DNA of 64,000 nt, from assembly GCF_032452875.1 (NCBI RefSeq), contig NC_083897.1:5376854-5440853 (forward strand), in the 5' to 3' direction. The DNA is from Bos javanicus. Taxonomy: Eukaryota > Chordata > Mammalia > Artiodactyla > Bovidae. How positions within the stretch are numbered: position 1 is the stretch's first letter; each line of letters begins with the position of its first letter. Of the stretch, positions 23,088 through 32,796 are shown piece by piece. The notes beneath the pieces were generated by a model, which was given only the letters and a program-made list of their open reading frames with translations, searched no databases and was not told the origin of the DNA. A program made the position numbers and the translations under genes.

Positions 23088-24014
23088 CTAGAGAATATCC
23101 TTTAGTATTTGTTGGAGAGCTGGTTTGGTGGTGCTGAATTCTCTCAGCTTTTGCTTGTCTGTAAAGCTTTTGATTTCTCCTTCATATTTGAATGAGATCC
23201 TTGCTGGGTACAATAATCTGGGCTGTAGGTTATTTTCTTTCATCGCTTTAAGTATGTCTTGCCATTCTCTCCTGGCTTGGAGAGTTTCTATTGAAAGATC
23301 AGCTGTTATCCTTATGGGAATTCCCTTGTGTGTTATTTGTTGTTTTTCCCTTGCTGCTTTTAATATTTGTTCTTTGTGTTTGATCTTTGTTAATTTGATT
23401 AATATGTGTCTCGGGGTGTTTTGCCTTGGGTTTATCCTGTTTGGGACTCTCTGGGTTTCTTGGACTTGAGTGATTATTTCTTTCCCTATTCTAGGGAAGT
23501 TTTCAACTATTATCTCCTCAAGTATTTTCTCATGGTCTTTCTTTTTGTCTTCTTCTTCTGGGACCCCTATGATTCGAATGTTGTAGCATTTAATATTGTC
23601 CTGGAGGTCTCTGAGATTGTCTTCATTTATTTTAATTCGTTTTTCTTTTTTCCTCTCTGATTCATTTATGTCTACCATTCTATCTTCTAATTCACTAATC
23701 CTATCTTCTGCCTCTGTTATTCTACTATTTGTTGCCTCCATAGTTTTTTTGATTTCATTTATTGAATTATTCATTATATATTGACTCTTTTTTATTTCTT
23801 CTAGGTCCTTGTTAAACCTTTCTTGCATCTTCTCAATCCTTGTCTCCAGGCTATTTATCTGTGATTGCATTTTGATTTCAAGATTTTGCATCAATTTCGC
23901 TATCATTATTCGGAATTCTTTATCAGGTAGATTCCCTATCTCTTCCTCTTTTGTTTGGTTTGGTGGGCATTTATCCTGTTCATTTACCTGCTGGATATTC
24001 CTCTGTCTCTTCAT
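23088..24014 (-). CDS. L1 ORF1 protein (RNA-binding chaperone), intact
   Basis: 308 residues without interruption. In the L1 family ORF1p trimerises, coats L1 RNA and acts as a nucleic-acid chaperone in the cytoplasmic ribonucleoprotein particle. A long coiled coil is visible at about residues 50-145 (heptad-like E/K-rich stretches with I-S-E-L-E-D-R-M). An RRM-type domain follows from about 148 (Y-N-I-R-I-I-G-V-P-E), then a basic C-terminal domain containing R-I-S-F-K-Y-E-G and K-L-R-E-F. The length is close to other mammalian ORF1p. The start is the first ATG, upstream of M-K-R-Q-R-N. It is the only intact long frame of the element. Confidence 0.92.
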   Translation of the reverse strand: MKRQRNIQQVNEQDKCPPNQTKEEEIGNLPDKEFRIMIAKLMQNLEIKMQSQINSLETRIEKMQERFNKDLEEIKKSQYIMNNSINEIKKTMEATNSRITEAEDRISELEDRMVDINESERKKEKRIKINEDNLRDLQDNIKCYNIRIIGVPEEEDKKKDHEKILEEIIVENFPRIGKEIITQVQETQRVPNRINPRQNTPRHILIKLTKIKHKEQILKAAREKQQITHKGIPIRITADLSIETLQARREWQDILKAMKENNLQPRLLYPARISFKYEGEIKSFTDKQKLREFSTTKPALQQILKDIL

Positions 24015-24459
24015 CTTGTTTAAATTGCTGAGTTTGGGGGCTCCTTTCTGTATTCTGGCAGTTTGTGGTTTTCTTTATTGTGGCGTTTCCTCGCTGTGTG
24101 TGGGGTTGTACAGGTGGCTTCTCAAGGTTTCTTGGTTAGGGAAGCTTCTGTCGGTGTTCTGGTGGGTGGAACTGTATTTCTTCTCTCTGGAGTGCAATGA
24201 AGTGTCCAGTAATGAGGTATGAGATGTCTATGGTTTCGGGGTTTACTTTGGGCAGCCTGTATCTTGGAGCTCAGGGCTGTGTTCCTGTGTTGCTGGAGAA
24301 TTTCCTTGGTATGTCTTGCCCTGGAACTTGTTGGCCCTTGTGTGGTGCTTGGTTTCAGTGTAGGAATGGAGGCATTTGATGAGCTCCTGTCTATTAATGT
24401 TCCCTGGAGTCAGGAGTTCCCTGGAGTTAGGGGTTGGACTTAAGCCTCCTGCTTCTAGT

Positions 24460-25010
24460 TATCGGTCTTATTTTTACAGTAGTTTCAAAACTTCTCCTTC
24501 TATACGGCACCATTGATAAAACATCTAGGTTAAAGATGAAAAGTTTCTCCACCGTGAAGGCCACCAGAGAGGTTCACAGCGTTACATGGAGAAGAGAAGA
24601 GGGAGGAGGGAGTTAGAGCTGACCCGAATGAGATGAGGTGCAATCATTAGAGGAGAGAGCAGGCTAGCCAGTAATCACTTCCTTATGTGCACTCCACAAC
24701 TGGACCGCTCAGGATGTTCAAGGAATTATACAGAGAAGAGAAGAGTAGAAGGAGGAAGGAGACAGAGGTGGCCAGGAGGATAAAAGTGGGAATGAAAAGG
24801 AGGGAGACAGATCCAGCCAGTAATCAGTTCCCTAAGTGTTCTCCACCGTCTGGAACACACAGAAATTCACAGAGTTGCATAGAGTAGAGAGGGATTAGGG
24901 AGGAGACACAGGTGACCTGGTGGAGAAAAAGGAGAGTCCAAAGAGGGAGAGAGCAGTCAAGCCAGTAATCTCGCTCCCTAGTGAAAAATGGGTACTGAAG
25001 ATTGGGTTCT
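24460..25010. repeat. L1 5' UTR purine-rich tandem repeat (~147 bp period)
   Basis: The marker gccagtaatc recurs at 24,667, 24,816 and 24,961. It is embedded in diverged copies of a purine-rich unit with ttctccaccgt and agagaagag motifs. The array lies within the L1 5' UTR. Confidence 0.65.
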
Positions 25011-25014
25011 TAAA

Positions 25015-25775
25015 GGTACAAGATTGGTAACAAATACATAAAAGCAAAAATTAAAAATCTAGAGTAGAGTTTGGAATTTCAAAAATACAATGTTAGAGAA
25101 AAGAAGAAGGAAAAGAAATAGAGTGAAAAAAAAAAACAAAGTCACAAAAATTATAAAAAAATATAGGTACAAAATTGATAACAAATACCAAAAAGCAAAA
25201 GTTAAAAATATAGAGTACAGTCTGGAATTTCAAAAACAGAATGTTAAAAAAAAGAAGAAAAAGAGAGAGAGAGAAAAAAACAAACAAACAAAAACAAACC
25301 AAGTCGCAAAAATTATAAAGAAAATATAGGTTCAAAATTGATAACAAATACCAAAAAGCAAAAGTTAAAAATCTAGAGTCTGGAATTTCCAAAATACAAT
25401 GTTAAAGAAAAAAGAAGAAGAAAAAGAAAGAGAGAAAAAACAAACAAACCAAGTCGCAAAAATTATAAAGAAAATATAGGTACAAAATTGATAACAAATA
25501 CCAAAAAGCATAAATTAAAAATCTAGAGTAGAGTTTGGAATTTCAGATATACAATGTTATATAAAAGAAGAAGAGAAAGAAAGAGAGAAAATAAAAGTCA
25601 CAAAAATTATAAAAAAACATATATATATAGGTATAAAATTGATAACAAATACCAAAAAGCTAAAATTAAAAGTCTAGAGTAGAGTTTGGAATTTCAAAAA
25701 TACAATGCTAAAGAAAAGAAGAAAAAAAAAACAAGGTCACAAAAATTATAAAAAATATATATATGAAGTTTGCTT
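25015..25775. repeat. L1 5' UTR A-rich tandem repeat (~150 bp period, five copies)
   Basis: The phrase ggtacaaaattgataacaaa or a close variant starts at 25,015, 25,166, 25,329, 25,479 and 25,630, giving spacings of 151, 163, 150 and 151 bp. Each unit also holds ttaaaaatctagagt, tggaatttcaaaa, an A/G-rich run and cacaaaaattataa. It adjoins the purine-rich array of nearly the same period. Confidence 0.85.
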
Positions 25776-27344
25776 TTAAAAAAAATAGGGTCTTTTTTTT
25801 CTTTTTTTTTTTTGCAAAGTAATAGTAGGTTATAAAAGTGAAAATTAAAGGAATAATAGAGGACTTAAAATTCTTTTTAAAAATTAAAAAAAAAGGAAAG
25901 AATGATCATAAAAATAGTAAAAATATATCTAGGACTTTCTCTGGTTTTGTTTTGGGTATTGTGGTGTCAGTTCATTTTCGGCTAGTTCCTTGGTCCGACT
26001 TATATTTCTCAAGATCTATATGCCCCTTCCTATGTATTCAGTTCTAACCACAGGGTTTTAATCTATTTCCTGTAGCTTCCAAGGCGGTTCCCTCTGTTAT
26101 AGCTTCTTCTGTTTGCTGGTCTCTTCAGTGTCTGGTTTCTGCCCTGACACAAAGGGGACGGTGGGGGACACTTTTTTTTTTTTTTTTTAGGCTCACTTGT
26201 TCAGTTGCGCTGGGGGAGGGAGGGACGCTGCAAACAAATAACACTGGCGTGTGCTCGCAGTGCCTCAGCCACACTGAGCCTGCCTCTGCTGTCGGCACGT
26301 GTAGCCTCCATGCCCACACTGCTCAGGCTCTAGGTTGCTCTGCCAGGAACCATCCGTGGCTGGCCCTGGGCTGCTTGCAGCTCCCAGGTCTAAGCTGCTC
26401 AGGTTCAGGCACTTGGGTAGTTCTCAGAGGTGCAGACTCAGTTGGGCCAGCGTTTTGTGCCCTTCCCAGGTCCAAGCAGCTCAGGTGATGTGGTGTTTGG
26501 CGAGCGCGATTGCTGTGACTTATCGTCTCCGTGCTGCTCGGTTATCTAGGTGTACAACTGGCATACCTTCTTAGGCGGATGTTGACCGTCCAGACCCCCA
26601 GGAAGTTTTAGTTAGCAAAAAAGCGTGCTTACAGTTTTGTAGATAATGTCTCTCTGGGGCTGCGATTCCCCCTTTTGGCTCTGGCTGCCTGTCACCAGAA
26701 GGGGACGGTCTGCAGCTGGCTATCTCTGTACAGTCCTTTGTTCTGTGCGCGGGCCTGGCGATGTCTTAGGTTACGGCTGGCTTTTCGCGTGGTAGATATC
26801 TCACAGTCTGGATTGCTAGCCCAAATTATTTTGCTGAGATAGCGCTCGGGGTATTCAGGCCAGATGCTTATTCTAAACGATGCACCTGGCGCCGTGCCTC
26901 CCTGCCCAGCCCCCGCTTGCTAATGGCGGATGCAGGTGTCTGCACTGCTTCTCCGCTGAGGGAATTACCGTAGGGTTCGTAATCTGTGGGTTTTAATTGT
27001 TTGTTTATTTTTCCTCCCTGTTATGTTGCCCTCTGTGCTTCCAAGGCTTGGCACAGATTTGGCAGTGAGAAGGTTTCCTCGTGTTTGGAAACTTCTGTCT
27101 TTTTAAGACTCCCTTCCCAGGACAGAGCTCTGTCCCTCCCTCTTTTGTCTCTTTTTTTGTCTTATATATTTTTTCCTACCTTTTTCGAAGACATGGGTTG
27201 CTTTTCTGGGTGCCTAATGTCCTCTGCCCGCATGCAGAAGATGTTTTGTGGAATTTACTTAGTGTTTAAATGTTCTTTTGTTGAATTTGTGGGGGAGAAA
27301 GTGTTGTCCCCGTCCTACTCCTCCGCCATCTTAGCTCCTCCCCC
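25776..27344 (-). promoter_or_regulatory. L1 5' UTR proximal part (expected internal promoter)
   Basis: Outermost 1.6 kb of the L1 5' UTR, GC-rich in its 26,150-26,980 part. L1 5' UTRs carry the internal RNA polymerase II promoter, so transcription would start at or near 27,344 and run leftward. The motif aagatggcgg at the very start (minus strand) matches a YY1-type site, as in other L1s. Open frames on the plus strand here (for example 26,986-27,456) are antisense shadows of this UTR. Confidence 0.6.
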
Positions 27345-27700
27345 CAGTGCTCAGTTTCCTTATGGGCCAACTCTAACATCCATACATGACTATTGGAAGA
27401 ACCATGGCTTGGACTATACGGACCTTTGTCGGCAAAGTAATGTCTCTGCTATTTAATATGCTGTCTAAGTTTGTCATAGCTTTTCTTCCAAGGAGCAAGC
27501 GTCTTTTAATATCATGGCTGCAGTCATCATCTGCAGTGATTTTGGAGCCCCTCAAAATAAAGTTTCTCACTGTTTCCATTATTTCCCTATCTATTTACTG
27601 TGAAGTGATGGGACTTGATGCCACGATCTTAGTTTTTTCAATGTTGAGTTTTAGGCCAGCTTTTTTAGTCTCCTATTTCATTTTCATCAAGAGGCTCTTT
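27345..27700 (-). mobile_element. BovB LINE, 5' part (split by young L1)
   Basis: Continuation of the BovB at 18,513-18,873, beginning with the second copy of the L1 target duplication. Minus-strand coding shows L-D-S-I-L-N-S-R-D-I-T-L-P-T-K-V and V-M-Y-G-C, typical of BovB reverse transcriptase. The junction with the old L1 lies near 27,700. Confidence 0.85.
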
Positions 27701-28560
27701 ATTAGACAAATGAAGATCAAAACTATAATGAGATCTTGCCTCACACCAGTCAGAATGCCCATCATTAAAAAGTCAACAAACAGTAATTGATGGAGAGGGT
27801 GTTGAGAAAAGGGAACCCTCTTGCAATGTTGGTGCGAATGTAAATTGATACAGCCACTATGGAAGATGGTATGGAGATTCCTTAAAAAAACTAGCAATAA
27901 AACCACCATATGACCCAGCAATCCCACTCCTAGGCATATACCCTGAGGAAATAAAAATTGAAAAAGACACACGTACCCCAATGTTCCTTGCAGTACTCTT
28001 TACAATGGCTAGAACATGGAAGCAACCTAGATGTCCATCAAAAGATGAAGAAATAAAGGAGCCGTGGTACATATATACAATGGAATATTACTCAGCCCTA
28101 AAAAGGAATGTATTTAAGTCAGTTCTAAAGAGGTAGATGAACCTAGAGCTTATTATACAGAGTGTAGTACGTCAGGAGTAAGATAAATATTGTATACTAA
28201 CACATATATATGGAAACTAGAAAGATGGTACCAATGAATTTATTTGCAGGGCAGCAGTGGAGAGAAAGACATAGAGAACAGACTTATGGACATGGGAGGG
28301 TGGGAGGAGAGGGTGAGATGTATGGAGAGAGTAACATGGAAACTTAATTGCTATAAGTAAAATAGATAGCCACTGGCAATTTGCTATATAACTTGGGGAA
28401 CTCAAACAGGGGCTCTGTATCAACCTTGAGGGGTGGGATGGGGAGGGAGGTTCAAGAGGGAGGGGACAAATGTATACCTATGGCTGGTTCATGTTGATGT
28501 CTGACAGAAAACAACAAAATAGTGTAAAGCATTTATACTTCAATTAAAAAATAAGTACAT
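27700..28560 (+). mobile_element. Old L1 LINE, right part (ORF2 C-terminus, 3' UTR), copy 1
   Basis: Resumes the old L1 after BovB: atgaagatcaaaactataat, tcacaccagtcagaatgccc, then the decayed C-terminal ORF2 coding and a 3' UTR ending ttcaattaaaaaataagtac. Counterpart at 55,143-56,010. Confidence 0.8.
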
Positions 28561-30432
28561 TTTAAAAAACATTTTCAGAAGCATGACGCCCAGTATGCTC
28601 AGGAATAGGTGTAACATGGAGTAAAAAGGGAAAGGGGTGATAGAGCAGATATTTAATCTGGCTTGCCTGAAACATTTGTCCTATTTGCAAGGTTCAGAAA
28701 AAGATTTCAGTTGGGGATCCACATGTCTAAAAATGTTTGAAATGTTCAAATCAAATGATAAACCATTAAATAACTTGTATCCCCTTCCACGACAAATGTA
28801 CCTTCCTAAAGAGCTGAAAGGCCAGGTTGGGATTTAGTATTCTCAGACTCCTCTAAGTTCTGCCCTGATGGCGTGGGAAGAGCTGCCCTCCTTCCCTTCC
28901 CCCACCCATTCCCTGGCTCCTAGGCCAGGCCGCATCCCCTTCTGGGCCTACAACCCCTCCTTGGGCCTGGGAGCACCCACCCCAGCAGTGAGTGCAGTCA
29001 GCCCTCCCCAGGACAGGTCTAAGAGGAGCACACGGGCCCTGGAAGCAGGCTAGGGACTGTTCAGGGCTGCCAGGTACCTGGAGCATGGGCTAGCAGGGAC
29101 AAAGCCCTTGTTCCCATGGGCTGGGCTCCTGGCCCTGGCGGGAGGGGTGTGGCTGGAAGAGGACCAAAGTGGCCCTCTAGAGCATAGAGCTCAAGACAGA
29201 GATATCTCTGCCTGGGCCTGGAAGCAATACTGTTTTAACAACTAGCACTGCAGAAATACTAACAAATCAGAACTAGGTAGAAGGGCCTCAAATTGTACTA
29301 GTTGACCTGCCCTTTCAGTTGAAATAATGGAGACAGGGAGTGCTTTGCCTTCTGTCTCACCATGTGGTTCTAGCCATAAGGAATAATATAACACATTTTA
29401 AAATGTCAACACTCGTGACCAAAAAAAATGTTGTGTGGATCCTAAGTTTACTTCGCTTTAATTGACATTAAATACCTACGAAGAGGAAAATTCATTGCCT
29501 AGGGCTTTGGGAAAGAAAGATAGATAAAACCCTTAAGGTCCCAGCCATTTAAAGGTTCAGTGCAGGGGTTGGTTTTGATGGAATAGGTGGATGTAGTGTG
29601 TGTATTTGCATGTGCACACAGTTAGAATAGAAGACATGCCACCACAGAACATGACAGTATGTTATCAGTTACCTACAAGGTCAGGAGCCAAGCCGGTGGG
29701 AACAAAGTATATTCCAGCTAGACCATGTTTCAGATACCTAGGAAGCCTGAAGTAATTGCAGAAATGAGCCCGTCTAGTCTCAAACCCCCAGGCCCTTCCC
29801 CTTCTCTGATCCTCTACTCTGGTCATCTACAACTTTATCTTTTTATTACCTTAAACAGAGTTCAAATATTAACTACATTTTCTTCCTTTTCTCTTTTTAT
29901 TTTTACTTATTGTGACATATTTCCGATCTGCACAAAATTATGAAGAATACTACTACAAACACTATTTACCCACCACTCAGTTTAAGAAATGTAAATTAGA
30001 GATAGAGTTGAAGCCCACTATGTATCCCTCCCCAATAGGATCGCTGTCCTTGTCTTTCCCCAAGAGGCAACCACCATCCTAAATGTGGTTTATCTTTCCA
30101 TTGCATGCCTTTCTGTATGCTTGCATATACATACATCCTCACAGGCAACTCTGTATGTATCTACTATCCATTCCTGCTGAGTGAAGCTTCTCTTAGACTT
30201 CATATACCCAGTATCATGTCCGTGACTTTCTGGAAACAGCTCTGTCCCTTGGATATTTTTCTGGTGCCATCCCCTATCCACAGCCTCTCTCAGTCTCAGC
30301 GCCTGTGAATCCTAATTTCCTTGCCAGTCCAGCCCCTACTGTCCTGTTCAATTTACCTCCAGCAGCCCCAAGGCAGTGAATGAAGGCTGGTCACCATAGG
30401 TAGGTCTCAACTTCTCCCCCTGTGGCTGTCAA
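28561..30432. other. Intergenic DNA, no gene recognised
   Basis: Matches copy 2 at about 56,011-57,874. Open frames such as 28,868-29,053 are proline-rich, lack recognisable domains and occur in a locally GC-rich patch. No RNA gene seen. Confidence 0.5.
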
Positions 30433-30601
30433 CCAGTGCTTCTCAAACCTTGGCTGCATCAGAATCCCCTGGAGGGCTTGTTAAAACAGAGACTATTGGG
30501 CCCCACTCCCAGTTTCTGATTCACAGGTCTTGAGTGGAGCCTAAGAGTTCGTGGGTGATGCTAATAATGCTATTTTAAGGGCCAAACTTTGAGAACCAGT
30601 G
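30433..30601 (+). mobile_element. MER5A/B-like hAT-Charlie remnant
   Basis: Motifs in family order: cagtgcttctcaaaccttgg, cagaatcccctggagggctt, gggccccactcccagtttct, and ctttgagaaccagtgc at the end, with the imperfect terminal inverted repeat cagtgcttctcaaa / tttgagaaccagtg. Shared with copy 2 (57,875-58,041). Confidence 0.8.
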
Positions 30602-30773
30602 CTCCAAATCAGCATCTGGGCTCAGGCTCAGCAGCACCATCTGGCCTCCAGGCAAGCTGGGCCATCCCTCAGGTTTCCTTCAAAAGCACCCAGCAGTACT
30701 ATGAAATACACATATAACACCAGTCTTGAGTAATTTTAAATGTTCTTGTAGCCACATCTAAAATGTAAAAAGA

Positions 30774-31000
30774 GGGCATCCATGGTGGTCTAGTGGTTAA
30801 GAATCCACCTTGCAGTGCAGGGGACACAGGTTCAATCCCTGGTACAGGAAGATCCCACATGCTGAGGGGCAACTAAGCCCATGTGCCCAGCTCTGAAGCC
30901 CGTTTGCCCTACAGCTCATGCTCCACAAGAGAAGCCATCTCAGTGAGAACCTGTGCACTAGAGAAAGCACACGTGTAGCACTAAATACATTTTTGAAAAA
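30774..31000 (+). mobile_element. CHR-type tRNA-derived SINE
   Basis: tRNA-like head with A box (tggtctagtggttaagaatc) and B box (ggttcaatccc), then the CHR body (catgctgaggggcaactaag, gctcatgctccacaagagaa). It is flanked by a short repeat close to gtaaaaaga. Shared with copy 2 (58,214-58,442). Not a functional tRNA gene: there is no acceptor stem or CCA-side context. Confidence 0.8.
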
Positions 31001-31624
31001 GTAAAAAGAAACTGGAGAAAATAATTTTAATGCTATAGTTAATACTAGATTATCATTTCAATGTGCAATTAGTTATTAAAGAGACTTTACACCATTTTTT
31101 ACATTTGTAGCACATTTCAACTCAGATTAGCCACATTTTCAATGCTCAGTAGCCACACATGGCTAGTGACTAGTACAGTAAACAAGTTCAGATCTAAAGC
31201 CTTGACCTCTATTTCTGTCTTTACAAAACTGTTTTCAATAGAAAATTTTTTTTGGGCTGCAATAAAAGAATTTACAACAGGCTTATCAAATGTTGGAATG
31301 TGATGATGCCTTCCAATGATGTAAAACGGCTTCTCATTTTTAAAGAGATTTAAATCAGGATTATTTATATACATAAATCTATCTACATTTCAGTTTACTA
31401 CTTTAAAACTTAGTTTTAACTAGAACAAATGCTGTCAAATATATCTATGAAAGATAAAACCCAATTAGAGATTGGATTTTTTATTAGATATTATTATTAG
31501 ACAGTTGCTGTTTGGGGGATGGATTTGGGAAGGAAATCAATGTTAACAATATTCCCATGGGCTTCTGAAAAATCTAAAAATAGCGAACAATGGATCCTTT
31601 CCTCTTTCTCTGTCTTCTTTCTAG
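31001..31624. other. Intergenic DNA, no gene recognised
   Basis: AT-rich sequence shared with copy 2; nothing recognised apart from the polypyrimidine tract at about 31,598-31,621 that leads into the exon-like segment. Confidence 0.5.
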
Positions 31625-31745
31625 TCTTCCAAACTGCAGGAAGAAATGAGAGAAAATGAATGATTATACAGCATCAGTCAGCACCAGAAACTTTCTAAAT
31701 CTAAGAAAACAGTCAGCCTTATGTATATCTGCTGCATCGAGGGTT
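31625..31745 (+). pseudogene. Exon-like fragment with stop, copy 1
   Basis: A polypyrimidine tract and tttctag precede a frame encoding S-S-K-L-Q-E-E-M-R-E-N-E, then TGA at 31,661-31,663. Copy 2 has CGA there and reads on for 38 codons. The change is of the CpG-decay type (cga to tga). The peptide is charged and coiled-coil-like. No downstream donor or partner exon was identified, and I do not recognise the parent protein. Confidence 0.3.
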
Positions 31746-32654
31746 GTATCTCAACAAGGAGAGAAGAAAAACCCATTTTACTCTTGTAACCTTCACCCTG
31801 GATACCGGGTGCATGTATAACCCGATAGCTTCAATCATGTGATCCTACCAACCTTGTCTCCCTCTTGCCCAACACCATAAATGCTTTTCTTTTCCCCCTT
31901 CCTTTGAGAGGCTAGTCTGGGACTAAAATCACCCTTTCTACCTTAAAAGCCTGTGCTCACTCCACAGATGATACTCCCTTACCCTCCCATACCCTCGGTT
32001 TCCATATCTACCATATGAGAAAGAGGCTGTTATTATGAAACACATCACTATGAAAACCAGTGAGAAAATGTTTAATAATTAAAGACAAGATATATACCTT
32101 CACTACCAACTCAGTGATAAACAACAGTCATCCTATGACTGTTTCTTTTGACTGTCATGTAAATACACAAATCTACAACTGAAGAAATATTTCACTATTA
32201 ATCACTAAATGGTCCTACTTGAAATTCTGAACTGCTTGCTATTCGTAAGTAGTTACATTCTAAAAGGTGTGTTCTCTTAGTGCAGGAGACTGCACTTCTG
32301 TGGTCAAGAAATGAAGGCCAAACTAGTGCACAGCCCAGTTGCTGCTGCTTGTAGTTGCTGTTTTCTAAAGAAATACTGGTCTTAGGTACTGACACATTTA
32401 CAAATTGTTGGTAGTCTTACAGATAGAGGACAAAAGACCTCATAAGAACACATGAGAAGCCACGAAGTATATTTCACTTCATGCTCTTTATATTACTGGG
32501 TGCAGGAATGTTCTATAAACATTAGGTAAATTTGAGTTGTTGAACTAATTTCAAAGAAACATTTTCTTAATTTACTCTTAGAATTAAAAAGCAAAAACAA
32601 AATTGGTAAATGCCTGGGAATAGCTGGGTTATTTTCAAAGCTATACACAGATAC
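31746..32654. other. Non-coding DNA downstream of CT47 exon 2
   Basis: Shared with copy 2. A terminal exon of the CT47 gene might lie here on the minus strand, but I could not identify one with confidence. Confidence 0.4.
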
Positions 32655-32796
32655 CTGGGCTTTCTGGGCCTGTCCTTTGCTGGGTTCAGATCCTTTTCTG
32701 GTTCTTCTTGTTTTCTGTTATACTTCTTTTCTTTCCCCTCACTTCTGGTGCCCTGCACCTCTTCTTTGGAGTTCTCATCCTGGCATTCAGCTGTTT
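32655..32796 (-). CDS. CT47A-like: CT47-like exon 2, copy 1
   Basis: 142 bp bounded by a pyrimidine-rich acceptor (attcttctctaaag) and a donor-like CCCAG|gtatct. It completes the split codon from exon 1 and adds 46 codons rich in K, E, D and R (T-A-E-C-Q-D-E-N-S-K then K-D-R-P-R-K-P). Identical length and phase in copy 2 (60,100-60,241) support a real exon. With read-through past the donor the frame gains 29 largely hydrophobic residues. Which 3' end is used cannot be told from sequence alone. Confidence 0.75.

Larger units (their letters stand above)
18874..27344 (-). mobile_element. Near full-length bovine L1 LINE, copy 1 only
   Basis: About 8.47 kb in minus orientation. The 5' end (plus 27,344 downward) begins with ggaggagctaagatggcgga, typical of bovine L1. 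It has a long 5' UTR containing tandem repeats, an intact ORF1, a 51-bp spacer, an almost complete ORF2, a 3' UTR and an A-rich tail with GAA repeats (plus 18,874-18,893). It is flanked by a 10-bp duplication and sits inside BovB, which sits inside an older L1. It is absent from copy 2, where the empty site is visible. Only three ORF2 lesions are evident, so insertion was recent, but the element is not autonomous. Confidence 0.95.

Noticed and set aside
25015..25775. Regularly spaced repeats resembling an array such as CRISPR
   Set aside because: The unit is about 150 bp, A-rich and contiguous without unique spacers, inside a LINE 5' UTR of a mammalian genome.
26986..27456. 156-codon plus-strand frame
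   Set aside because: Antisense to the L1 5' UTR and crosses the L1/BovB junction.
28868..29053. Proline-rich small frame conserved in copy 2
   Set aside because: Overlaps an open frame on the other strand in a GC-rich patch. Conservation is no higher than in the surrounding non-coding DNA, and there is no family resemblance.
30780..30850. tRNA-like A and B boxes
   Set aside because: Belong to the head of a CHR SINE; no cloverleaf fold or tRNA ends. The same holds for the Bov-tA heads.
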